Source of the DNA: an uncultured Pelagibacteraceae bacterium
GTDB taxonomy: Bacteria > Pseudomonadota > Alphaproteobacteria > Pelagibacterales > Pelagibacteraceae
Direction of reading: 5' to 3'
DNA length: 64,000 nucleotides
Assembly: GCA_902546085.1 (NCBI GenBank)
Contig: CACCIO010000001.1
Location: forward strand, 92,246 to 156,245
Position 1 is the stretch's first letter; the number at the start of each line of letters is the position of its first letter. Under the pieces are notes generated by a model. The model had not been told where the DNA came from and did not search any database. It was given only the letters and a program-made list of their open reading frames with translations. The position numbers and the translations under genes were made by a program. Positions 1 to 8,147 of this stretch are shown here, one piece after another.

Positions 1-1
1 A

Positions 2-496
2 AAAATAGCTAAATCAACAAAAAGCAATAACGAAGTTTATATTGTTCCAGCTTTTAGTGGAATAGGTGCTCCTTATTGGAGACCTGATGCTAGAGGTTTG
101 ATAACAGGACTTACAAGAGATACAGATTGGAAAACTTTGGTAAGGGCAACAGTCGAGTCTGTTGCTTATCAAAGTTATGACTTGTTTAATTCAATGAATA
201 AAGATGGTTTAAAGCCCAGAATAGTAAAAATTGATGGTGGTATGGTTGCTAATAATTGGTTTTCACAATTTTTGGCAGATGTAATTAATTTAAAAGTAAT
301 TCGACCCAAAGTTTTAGAAACAACTGCTCTTGGAGCTGCTTTATTTGCAGGATATCAAATAGGAGAATTCAAATCATTAAATCAGATAAAAAATACCTGG
401 AAAAAAGATAAAGCTTTTAAGCCAAAAATTAATAAAAAACTTAGAAATCATATATTGCATGGTTGGAAGCAAGCAATTAAAAAAACTTTAGCATAA
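2..496 (+). CDS. glpK: Glycerol kinase, C-terminal part (cut by window edge)
   Basis: The reading frame is open from base 2, so the gene begins outside the window; about 164 residues are visible. The fragment carries the FGGY-kinase C-terminal features: GAPYWRPDARG, then GLTRDT, then the IDGGMVANNW segment of the ATP-binding half and LGAALFAG near the end. FGGY glycerol kinases make sn-glycerol 3-phosphate from glycerol and ATP in the cytosol. The gpsA-like gene follows 7 bases downstream on the same strand, which supports a glycerol/glycerol-3-phosphate role. Another FGGY sugar kinase is possible because the N-terminal half is missing. Confidence 0.85.
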   Translation, partial: KIAKSTKSNNEVYIVPAFSGIGAPYWRPDARGLITGLTRDTDWKTLVRATVESVAYQSYDLFNSMNKDGLKPRIVKIDGGMVANNWFSQFLADVINLKVIRPKVLETTALGAALFAGYQIGEFKSLNQIKNTWKKDKAFKPKINKKLRNHILHGWKQAIKKTLA

Positions 497-503
497 AAAA
501 AAA

Positions 504-1460
504 ATGAAAAAAATATTAATTGTTGGTGCGGGAGCTATGGGAGCTGCCTTCTCGATACCATTGTTAGATAATGGTCACTTGGTTGCTCTAACAGAGCCAT
601 ACAACTTAAAATTATTACAAAAATTGATCTTAAAAAAAAAAATTCACCCATCATTAAATATAAATTTACCAAAAAAACTGAAAATAATTAATTTTTCAAA
701 TGAAATTTTAAATCGAAAATGGGACTTAATTGTAATTGCTGTGAGTTCTTTAGGAATAGATTTGATTGGAAAAAATCTATCAAAAATTAAAAATAAAACA
801 CATATTTTGGTATTAACAAAAGGTCTTAAATTAGACGGTAGAAATTTAATTTCAATGTCTAGCTTATTAAAAAAGTATAATAAAAATTTAAATGTTTCAG
901 TTTTGAAAGGTCCATGTTTAGCAAATGAGTTAGCTAAAAAAATTAGAAGTTTCACAGTAATCGCAAACAAAAATATTAATACTACCAAAAAAATTGGAAA
1001 ATTAATTTCTACAAATTATTATCAAACTGAATTTAGTACAGATATTAATGGAGTTGAATTTTTATCAGCTATAAAAAATATTTATTCTATGATAATTGGG
1101 GCTGGACAATGGCACAATACATCGTCAGCATTATTTAGAAAATCAATAGATGAAATGAAATATCTTTCAAATTATTTTAAGGGCAAAAAGGAAACTGTTT
1201 ACGGTTTGGCGGGTTTAGGAGATTTATACGTAAGTGCAATGGGGGGAAGAAATAGTAAAATGGGAGAGTATCTCGGAAAAGGCTATACTTTTACCCAAGC
1301 AAAGAAAAAGTTTATGAAAAATGATACAATAGAAGGTGCTGATTTAGCAACAGAAATTGCTCCATTTGTATTTAGAAAAATTAATAAAAGAAGAATTCCT
1401 TTAATGATCTCTTTATTAGAAGCAATTGTTAAAAATAAAAAATTAAAAATTAAATATTAA
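504..1460 (+). CDS. gpsA: NAD(P)-dependent glycerol-3-phosphate dehydrogenase
   Basis: This 318-residue protein interconverts dihydroxyacetone phosphate and sn-glycerol 3-phosphate, supplying phospholipid backbone or oxidising kinase product. The Rossmann motif GAGAMG lies at residues 8-13, LKGPCLANE near 135-142, the probable catalytic lysine is in SAIKN (Lys191), and GLAGLGDLY/GGRNSKMGE near 234-255 is typical of the C-terminal helical domain. It is slightly shorter than the usual 330-340 residues. The ATG follows an A-rich spacer 7 bases after the kinase stop, so the two are probably one transcript. The gene converges on tmm with a 4-base gap. Confidence 0.87.
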   Translation: MKKILIVGAGAMGAAFSIPLLDNGHLVALTEPYNLKLLQKLILKKKIHPSLNINLPKKLKIINFSNEILNRKWDLIVIAVSSLGIDLIGKNLSKIKNKTHILVLTKGLKLDGRNLISMSSLLKKYNKNLNVSVLKGPCLANELAKKIRSFTVIANKNINTTKKIGKLISTNYYQTEFSTDINGVEFLSAIKNIYSMIIGAGQWHNTSSALFRKSIDEMKYLSNYFKGKKETVYGLAGLGDLYVSAMGGRNSKMGEYLGKGYTFTQAKKKFMKNDTIEGADLATEIAPFVFRKINKRRIPLMISLLEAIVKNKKLKIKY

Positions 1461-1464
1461 TTTT

Positions 1465-2796
1465 TTATTTATTTAAAAACGTTTCCATAGAGTCATCCAT
1501 TGCTGTTTCCCAAGGCGTGTGATGAATTGGTGCAACTGATCCAGTCACAGGAGATGAAAACGATTTATTTCTATAAGTTAGAATATCCTCAACTTTGTGA
1601 TGTTCCCATTCTTTGAAATGTTTTCTAATTAATTCAAAATCAATTTTAGGATAATCAGACATATCGTGAAGTTCTTTGGTATATTCTGTTTGAAAATCAA
1701 TCATTTGGTCAGGATTTTCTAATTTTTCTTCCATCGAAACCCACTTATTAATGTCTTTAACTATTTCGTCATTACTAGGCATTTTTATTTTGCCCATGAT
1801 TACATCTCTTGCGTACCAAGCTTGACAATCAAACATATTAAAAGTGTGAAATTGATCCTGCATACCTAAGTATAAAAGCTTATGATTATCTTGCCATACA
1901 ACACCTTTATAAAGTTTTGGAGGATACAATCTGTTATGAGTTTTTAATTTTAAACTTTCATCTAAAAAAGGAAAATGATGCAAATACCCAGTACACAATA
2001 TGACTACATCAGCATTTTGCTCTGTTCCATCTTTAAATATAGCTTTTTTTCCATCTAATTTGTCTAAATAATGTACTTCTTTCATGCCATCTGGCCATTT
2101 AAAACCCATTGGATTATGTCTGTAACCAATTGTTACGCTTTTAGCACCGTATTTGTTGCATTGCAGAGCTACATCTTCAGCTGAATAACTGCTACCCAAA
2201 ACAATTACATCTTTTCCTCTAAATTCTTCTGCATCTCTGAAATCATGTGAGTGCATTATTCTTCCAGGGAAAGAGTTCATTCCCTCATATTCAGGTATAA
2301 AAGGTACAGAAAAATGTCCTGTACTGACTACTAAATAATCAAAGCTGTCACTTAAAATTTTATTATTAACTTTATCTTGATAGCTAATCTCAAACTTATC
2401 ATTTTTATAAACAGTATTTGTAACTCTTGTATTAAATTTAATCTTACTTTTTACATTTCCTTTACTAACTCTTCCCAAAATATAATTTTGAAGGACCTCT
2501 CTTGGTGGAAAAGATGGAATTGGCTTACCAAAATGTTCATCAAAAGAATAATCAGCAAATTCTAAACACTCTTTGGGTCCATTAGACCACAGGTATCTAT
2601 ACATACTGTTGGGAATAGGATCTCCATATTGATCTGAACCAGTTCTCCAGTTGTAGTTCCATAAACCACCCCAACTTTCTTGTTTTTCAAAGCAGACTAT
2701 TTCAGGAATTTTTTCTCCTTTTTTTTCTAAATGCTCAAATGCTCTTAAAATTGAAAGTCCACATGGACCAGCACCAATGATTGCTACTTTTGACAT
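1465..2796 (-). CDS. tmm: Trimethylamine monooxygenase (flavin-containing)
   Basis: Tmm oxidises trimethylamine to trimethylamine N-oxide with FAD, NADPH and O2. I place the start at base 2796 (443 residues) because the first 16 codons of the longer open frame precede the conserved beginning MSKVAIIGAGPCG; the FAD motif is then at residues 8-13. The FMO signature F-x-G-x3-H-x3-F reads FPGRIMHSHDF at about 176-186 and the NADPH motif GSSYSAED at about 201-208. Length and the early WGGLWNYNW segment fit bacterial Tmm rather than Baeyer-Villiger enzymes. No Tdm (TMAO demethylase) gene is beside it. Activity on other amines or sulfides is possible. Confidence 0.85.
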   Translation of the reverse strand: MSKVAIIGAGPCGLSILRAFEHLEKKGEKIPEIVCFEKQESWGGLWNYNWRTGSDQYGDPIPNSMYRYLWSNGPKECLEFADYSFDEHFGKPIPSFPPREVLQNYILGRVSKGNVKSKIKFNTRVTNTVYKNDKFEISYQDKVNNKILSDSFDYLVVSTGHFSVPFIPEYEGMNSFPGRIMHSHDFRDAEEFRGKDVIVLGSSYSAEDVALQCNKYGAKSVTIGYRHNPMGFKWPDGMKEVHYLDKLDGKKAIFKDGTEQNADVVILCTGYLHHFPFLDESLKLKTHNRLYPPKLYKGVVWQDNHKLLYLGMQDQFHTFNMFDCQAWYARDVIMGKIKMPSNDEIVKDINKWVSMEEKLENPDQMIDFQTEYTKELHDMSDYPKIDFELIRKHFKEWEHHKVEDILTYRNKSFSSPVTGSVAPIHHTPWETAMDDSMETFLNK

Positions 2797-2872
2797 AGAA
2801 TTTTTCCTATCATTAATAAATTTATAAATATATCTTAATACCATTTTAAAAAAAATAAAATTATATTTTGTT

Positions 2873-4033
2873 ATGGGTGTTAATTGGAATTATCCAACCA
2901 CTATGTGGATAGGAGAAAATAGAATTGAAGATTTACCCTTAGCCTGTAAAGAGCTAAATATTTCAAATCCATTATTTGTAACGGATAAGGATTTAATTAA
3001 CTTAGAATTAATAAAAAATATAATATTAAGATTAAAAAAAAGTTTTAAAAATTTAGCTACCTTTTCTAATTTTACGGGAAATCCAATTGGAGAAAATGTA
3101 GAAGAAGGTGTTAAAGTTTATAGTTCCTCGGACTGTGATGGTGTAATAGCTTTAGGAGGTGGAAGTGGTTTAGATGTTGGAAAAGCTATAGCATTTATGT
3201 GTAATCAATCTCGACCGTTATGGGATTTTGAAGACATTGGTGATTATTGGACAAGAGCAAATAGTTCTAAAATTTCAAAAATTATTGCAGTTCCAACTAC
3301 TGCTGGAACAGGATCTGAAACTGGAAGAGCGTCTGCAATCATAAATAAAAAAACAGGTGCAAAAAAAATTATTTTTCACCCAAAAATGTTGCCTTCGATT
3401 GTAATTTTAGATCCTTTACTTACTTTAGATTTGTCTCCAAGATTAACAGCAGCGACTGGAATGGATGCACTAGCTCATAATTTAGAAGCGTTTTGTGCAC
3501 TAGGATATCATCCAATGGCTGATGGTATGGCAATTGAAGGAATGAAGTTAATTAAAAACTCTTTAATTAAAGCATTTAAAAATGGAAAAGATATTAATGC
3601 AAGAATGGATTTACTTTCTGCAGCTTCAATGGGCTCTACTGCATTTCAAAAGGGACTGGGAGCTATTCACTCATTGAGCCACCCTGTAAACGGTAAGTTT
3701 AATATTCATCATGGTTTATCTAACGCAATATTTATGCCTTATGTTTTAACATTTAATAAGCCCTCAATTGAAAATAAAATAATATCAATATGTGATTATC
3801 TAAATTTAGATAAAAGTTTTATGAGTTTTTTAAATTGGATTTTAGAATTAAGAAATAATTTAAATATTCCACACAAATTATCAGACGTAATTGATTGTAA
3901 TAATATCGATTTAGATGAACTTTCCTTAATGGCATTTGAGGATCCATCAACAGGAGGAAATCCCAAAAAATTAAGTCAAAATGATCTAAAAGAAATGTAT
4001 ATAAAAAGCATTTCTGGAGAATTATTTTTATGA
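2873..4033 (+). CDS. Iron-containing (group III) alcohol dehydrogenase
   Basis: This 386-residue cytosolic NAD(P)-dependent dehydrogenase has the family's glycine-rich GGGSGLDVGK at 95-104, PTTAGTGSE at 141-149 and GMDALAHNLEAF at 196-207. The four metal ligands of the family can be placed at Asp198, His202, His266 and His280. Substrate is not readable; members reduce or oxidise short aldehydes and alcohols. It is divergent from tmm (76 bases between start codons) and its TGA overlaps the ATG of the following amidotransferase (ATGA), so the two are translationally coupled. A role in disposing of formaldehyde or another aldehyde from amine breakdown is only an inference from position. Confidence 0.85.
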   Translation: MGVNWNYPTTMWIGENRIEDLPLACKELNISNPLFVTDKDLINLELIKNIILRLKKSFKNLATFSNFTGNPIGENVEEGVKVYSSSDCDGVIALGGGSGLDVGKAIAFMCNQSRPLWDFEDIGDYWTRANSSKISKIIAVPTTAGTGSETGRASAIINKKTGAKKIIFHPKMLPSIVILDPLLTLDLSPRLTAATGMDALAHNLEAFCALGYHPMADGMAIEGMKLIKNSLIKAFKNGKDINARMDLLSAASMGSTAFQKGLGAIHSLSHPVNGKFNIHHGLSNAIFMPYVLTFNKPSIENKIISICDYLNLDKSFMSFLNWILELRNNLNIPHKLSDVIDCNNIDLDELSLMAFEDPSTGGNPKKLSQNDLKEMYIKSISGELFL

Positions 4034-4818
4034 AAAAAATATTGATAGTTGAAGGAAACTTGCGAGAAGAAAATCAAAGTTTTTCTGCAGCCGGAATTCA
4101 AACACATACAGAAAGTCTTAGAGATAGTTTGGCGTATTTTACAGATAAATTAGAAACCCATGTTGTTAATCCTTCCTCAGATGAAAATATCAATAAAAAT
4201 ATTGATTCACTTGAAAGCTACGATGGTCTTATTTGGGGAGGAAGTAGTCTAAATATTTATAATAATACTCCAGAAATAAAAAAACAAATTGATTTCATGA
4301 AAGAGTGTCAGAAAAAAATAAAAAAAATTTTAGCAATATGCTGGGGCATGCAAGTAGCTGTAACAGCTGCTGGGGGTGAAGTAAAAAAAGGAACAAAAGG
4401 ATCTCATAGAGGCATTGCATCAAATATAGAAATTAATGAAAATGGATTAAACCATCCACTTTATAAAAATAAAAATAAAAAATTTAATACTCCAGCATTT
4501 AATTTTGATGAAGTAGTAACAATGCCAGAAAATTCAATTTTACTAGCTTCAAACTCAATAAATAACGTTCAAGGAATAAATTTTAAAGTTGGTAACTGTA
4601 ATATATGGGGACTTCAATACCACCCTGAGATTACTTATAATAAAATGATCAATTTGATTATTTTCAGAAAAAAAAGACTTTTAGAAAAAGGTGCTTTTAA
4701 AGATGAGAAAGAAATAGATAATCACATTAAACATATAGAAATTGAGAATAATAAATTAGATAAAGTTTCTAGAATGAGAGAATTAGAGAACTGGTTAGAC
4801 TACTTAAATTTAGAATAA
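4030..4818 (+). CDS. Class I glutamine amidotransferase domain protein
   Basis: A 262-residue stand-alone GATase with the triad visible: nucleophile Cys104 in CWGMQ, and His198 and Glu200 in LQYHPE. Such proteins release ammonia from glutamine for a partner synthetase, or hydrolyse gamma-glutamyl compounds. The ATG overlaps the stop of the iron alcohol dehydrogenase, so the two are co-translated, yet no ATP-dependent synthetase partner is adjacent. The C-terminal 60 residues are charged and probably helical. The 3' end overlaps fhs by 9 bases, convergently. It resembles GuaA-type amidotransferase domains, but GMP synthetase itself is excluded by the lack of the synthetase domain. Confidence 0.78.
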   Translation: MKKILIVEGNLREENQSFSAAGIQTHTESLRDSLAYFTDKLETHVVNPSSDENINKNIDSLESYDGLIWGGSSLNIYNNTPEIKKQIDFMKECQKKIKKILAICWGMQVAVTAAGGEVKKGTKGSHRGIASNIEINENGLNHPLYKNKNKKFNTPAFNFDEVVTMPENSILLASNSINNVQGINFKVGNCNIWGLQYHPEITYNKMINLIIFRKKRLLEKGAFKDEKEIDNHIKHIEIENNKLDKVSRMRELENWLDYLNLE

Positions 4819-6492
4819 ACCTTCTATTTCACCTTTATCATTTAATTTAATAGAGTCTGCCGCAGGAACTCTAGGAAGGCCTGGCATAGTCATGATTTCA
4901 CCGCAAACAACAACTATAAATTCAGCACCAGATGAAAGTCTTACTTCTCTCACAGGCAAAACATGGCCTGTTGGAGCACCTTTTAAATTTGGATCTGTTG
5001 AAAAACTATATTGTGTTTTTGCAATACAAACAGGTAACTTTCCATAACCTTTTTCCTCAAATTCTTTAAGTTGTTGTCTTACTTTTGTATCTGCAACTAC
5101 CTCTGAGGCGCTATAGATTTCTTGAGCAATTTTTTCTATTTTTTTGAATAATGGTAGATCATCTTCGTATAAAAATTTGAAGGTATCTTTTTTATCTTCA
5201 CAAATTTCTACAACATTTTTAGATAGTTCAATAGTTCCTTCACTTCCATTTGACCAATGAGTACATTTAGAAGCTTTCACTCCTTGTGTTTCACAAAAAT
5301 CTAACAAGGTTTTCATTTCATCTTCTGTATCAGTAATAAAATGATTAACTGCAACTGTAACAGGCAATCCAAACTTTCTAATATTATTTATATGTCTTCG
5401 TAAATTTACCATTCCCTCTTTAAGTGCTGATACATTTTCTTTTTTTAAATCTTCTTTATTAACTCCTCCATGCATTTTAAGTGCTCTAATAGTTGCAACA
5501 ATGACTACGCAGTCTGGTTTAAGTCCAGATTTTCTACATTTAATATCTAAAAATTTTTCAGCTCCCAAATCTGCTCCAAATCCTGCCTCCGTTACAACAT
5601 AGTCAGATAATTTTAGACCTGCTTTTGTTGCAATTACAGAATTACAACCATGAGCTATATTTGCAAAAGGTCCACCGTGGATTATTGCTGGATTATTTTC
5701 TAAAGTTTGAGTTACATTTGGTCTAATTGCTTCTTTAAGTAGAACAGTCATTGGACCTTGTGCATTTAAATCTTTTGCATAAATTGATTTTCTATCTCTT
5801 GTGTATCCAATCGTAATATTTCCAATTCTATTTTCTAAATCTTTTAAGTCTGTAGCTAAACAGAAAATAGCCATTAATTCGGATGCAACAGTGATATCAA
5901 AACTATCTTGTCTTGGATAACCATTGGCTACTCCTCCTAGATCTACAATTACTGATCTTAAGGATCTGTCGTTCATATCCATTACTCTTCTCCAAACAAC
6001 TCTTCTGACATCAATGTTAAGTTTGTTACCCCAATAAATATGATTATCAATCAATGCAGATAATAAATTATGAGCAGATGTAATTGCATGAAAGTCACCA
6101 GTAAAATGGAGATTGATTTGTTCCATCGGTACTACTTGCGCATAACCACCTCCAGCAGCACCTCCTTTCATTCCAAAAGATGGACCAAGACTTGGTTCTC
6201 TTAAACAGACAATAGATTTTTTTCCAATTTTATTTAAACCATCATTTAAACCAACTGAGGTTGTGGTTTTACCCTCACCAGCTGGAGTAGGGGTAATTGC
6301 TGTAACTAAAATAAGTTTGCCGTTTTCTTTTTTAAGAGTATTTAAATATTCCAGATTTATTTTAGCTATATGTCTACCCATTGGACTAAAAGCAAAATTT
6401 TCATCTGGTACGCCAACTTTTGATAGAATGTCTTTTATGGGTTGCATCTTAGCTTCTCGAGCTATTTGGATGTCAGATTTTACTTCAGCCAT
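4810..6492 (-). CDS. fhs: Formate--tetrahydrofolate ligase
   Basis: Fhs interconverts formate + THF + ATP and 10-formyl-THF + ADP + Pi. The 560-residue length is normal. The nucleotide loop [11 protein letters not shown] lies at about 67-77, followed by the family segments [10 protein letters not shown] and [14 protein letters not shown] near residues 115-140. In methylovorous marine bacteria this enzyme can release formate and ATP from C1 units arriving as methylene- or formyl-THF, which fits the adjacent sarcosine oxidase operon (divergent, 128 bases away). Family assignment is very clear; reaction direction in the cell is inferred. Confidence 0.96.
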   Translation of the reverse strand: MAEVKSDIQIAREAKMQPIKDILSKVGVPDENFAFSPMGRHIAKINLEYLNTLKKENGKLILVTAITPTPAGEGKTTTSVGLNDGLNKIGKKSIVCLREPSLGPSFGMKGGAAGGGYAQVVPMEQINLHFTGDFHAITSAHNLLSALIDNHIYWGNKLNIDVRRVVWRRVMDMNDRSLRSVIVDLGGVANGYPRQDSFDITVASELMAIFCLATDLKDLENRIGNITIGYTRDRKSIYAKDLNAQGPMTVLLKEAIRPNVTQTLENNPAIIHGGPFANIAHGCNSVIATKAGLKLSDYVVTEAGFGADLGAEKFLDIKCRKSGLKPDCVVIVATIRALKMHGGVNKEDLKKENVSALKEGMVNLRRHINNIRKFGLPVTVAVNHFITDTEDEMKTLLDFCETQGVKASKCTHWSNGSEGTIELSKNVVEICEDKKDTFKFLYEDDLPLFKKIEKIAQEIYSASEVVADTKVRQQLKEFEEKGYGKLPVCIAKTQYSFSTDPNLKGAPTGHVLPVREVRLSSGAEFIVVVCGEIMTMPGLPRVPAADSIKLNDKGEIEGLF

Positions 6493-6620
6493 AAATAATC
6501 AAATAAATTTAAAGTTTTTATCTGTGACTTCTTATCCTTTTTTGTTATTTTTGGAAACTTCTAAAAAATATATATAAAAAAAATAAGCACTATTTAAATT
6601 GATTGTTATAAAATTAAATA
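6493..6620. promoter_or_regulatory. Divergent intergenic region fhs / soxB
   Basis: These 128 AT-rich bases lie between the start codons of fhs (minus) and soxB (plus) and must hold both promoters. I see no convincing inverted repeat and no glycine-riboswitch-like GC-rich aptamer. A TATAAAATTAAATA stretch sits immediately upstream of the soxB ATG without a good Shine-Dalgarno sequence. Confidence 0.4.
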
Positions 6621-7877
6621 ATGCAAAAATATTCTATATTTAACTTAGTTAAAAACGCTTTTTCAAACCATGAAAATTGGGATCTGGCATGGAAAGACCC
6701 TACACCAAAAGAGGAATATGATGTTGTAATTATAGGTGGTGGAGGTCATGGATTAGCTACAGCCTATTATTTAGCTAAAGAACATAATATTACCGATGTA
6801 GCAATTATAGAAAAAGGTTGGATAGGCGGTGGAAACGTTGGACGTAACACTACAATAATTAGATCAAATTATATGCACGATGAAAATGGTCTTTTCAGCG
6901 AGTTTGGAATGGATTTATGGAGAAAGATGAGTCAAGATTTAAACTACAACGTAATGTTCTCACCAAGAGGAATAATTAATCTTGCACACTCTGATGCGCA
7001 AATGAATGCTTATGCTAGAAGAGGAAATTCAATGAGATTAAATGGGATTGATGCAGTTTTACTTAATAGAGAACAAGTTAAAGAAATAATTCCAATGGCT
7101 GATTTTTCTGAGAATGTGAGATTTCCTATTTTTGGAGGATTGATGCAGCCAAGTGCAGGCACAGCAAGACATGATGCAGTTGCTTGGGGTTATGCACGAC
7201 AAGCAGATTCTATGGGCGTCGATATAATTCAAAACTGCGAGGTAACAGGGTTTGATGTTATGGCTGGTAAAATAAAAGGCATAAGAACTTCTAGAGGAAA
7301 TATTAAAGCAAAAAAAGTTGGTATTTGTGTTGCTGGAAGCACAAATATTTTAGCAGAAAAATTAAACATGACTTTACCAATTGAAACTCATTTACTTCAA
7401 GCATGTGTTTCTGAACCAGTTAAACCAGTTTTAGATAATGTAGTTACATTTGGTGCGGGACACTTTTATGTTAGTCAATCAGATAAAGGTGAGATGGTAA
7501 TGGGTGGTGATCTTGATGGATATAATAGTTATGCTCAAAGAGGAAATTTACCAACATTGCAACACGTGTTGACTGAGGGAATAGCAATGATGCCGTTTTT
7601 AAGTAAATTAAAAATGCTTAGAACATGGGGTGGTATTATGGATATGTCAATGGATGGATCTCCAATTATTGATAAAACACATATCGAAGGCTTGTATTTA
7701 AATTGTGGATGGTGTTATGGAGGATTTAAAGCTACACCTGCCTCGGGTTGGACATTCGCTCATACAATTGCACAAGACAGGGTTCATGAGTTAAATGCTG
7801 GTTATAGTTTGAATAGATTTAGTACAGGTAATCTAATTGATGAAAAAGGACTTGGTACTAAAACTTGGATATCATAA
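6621..7877 (+). CDS. soxB: Sarcosine oxidase, beta subunit
   Basis: SoxB carries the flavin site where sarcosine is oxidised; with SoxD, SoxA and SoxG it forms the heterotetrameric enzyme giving glycine, 5,10-methylene-THF and H2O2. The 418-residue protein has a DAO-type FAD fold: IIGGGGHG at 37-44, then acidic Glu64 ending the second strand. His184 in TARHDAVAWG is at the position of the covalent FMN histidine of known TSOX beta subunits (about 172-173). It opens a four-gene operon; soxD begins at the next base after its stop. Confidence 0.95.
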   Translation: MQKYSIFNLVKNAFSNHENWDLAWKDPTPKEEYDVVIIGGGGHGLATAYYLAKEHNITDVAIIEKGWIGGGNVGRNTTIIRSNYMHDENGLFSEFGMDLWRKMSQDLNYNVMFSPRGIINLAHSDAQMNAYARRGNSMRLNGIDAVLLNREQVKEIIPMADFSENVRFPIFGGLMQPSAGTARHDAVAWGYARQADSMGVDIIQNCEVTGFDVMAGKIKGIRTSRGNIKAKKVGICVAGSTNILAEKLNMTLPIETHLLQACVSEPVKPVLDNVVTFGAGHFYVSQSDKGEMVMGGDLDGYNSYAQRGNLPTLQHVLTEGIAMMPFLSKLKMLRTWGGIMDMSMDGSPIIDKTHIEGLYLNCGWCYGGFKATPASGWTFAHTIAQDRVHELNAGYSLNRFSTGNLIDEKGLGTKTWIS

Positions 7878-8147
7878 ATGCTTTATATAAATTGCCCTCA
7901 TTGTGGAATGAGATCTCAAAATGAATTTTCATATGGTGGAGATGCAAGTGTGAAAAGACCGGAGTTAAATAAAGAAGTTTCTGATCAAGAATGGGATGAT
8001 TTCGTTTACAATAGAAAAAGTTTAAGAGGGAAGCATTTAGAGCTGTGGCAACATATTTCAGGATGTAGACAATGGATAAAAGTTGAAAGAGATACCTCCA
8101 CGCATGAAATTTTTAGAACCTTTAAAGCTAACGAGGAAGTTGCTTAA
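7878..8147 (+). CDS. soxD: Sarcosine oxidase, delta subunit
   Basis: This 89-residue subunit is a small zinc protein of heterotetrameric sarcosine oxidase. The zinc ligands known from the family, Cys6, Cys9, His59 and Cys63, are all present at the same numbers (CPHC at 6-9, HISGC at 59-63). The gene begins directly after soxB and its last base is the first base of soxA (TAATG), so translation of the three is coupled. The B-D-A-G order is the usual one. Confidence 0.95.
   Translation: MLYINCPHCGMRSQNEFSYGGDASVKRPELNKEVSDQEWDDFVYNRKSLRGKHLELWQHISGCRQWIKVERDTSTHEIFRTFKANEEVA

Noticed and set aside
644..988. Open frame on the minus strand inside gpsA
   Set aside because: Antisense shadow of a well-supported gene; phenylalanine/leucine-rich translation typical of reading AT-rich coding DNA backwards. 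Same reasoning applies to 11265-11570, 17439-17762, 32068-32505 and 38731-39137 on the minus strand and 21141-21467 on the plus strand.
6493..6620. Glycine riboswitch before soxB
   Set aside because: The leader is uniformly AT-rich with no GC-rich tandem stem or conserved glycine-aptamer bases visible.
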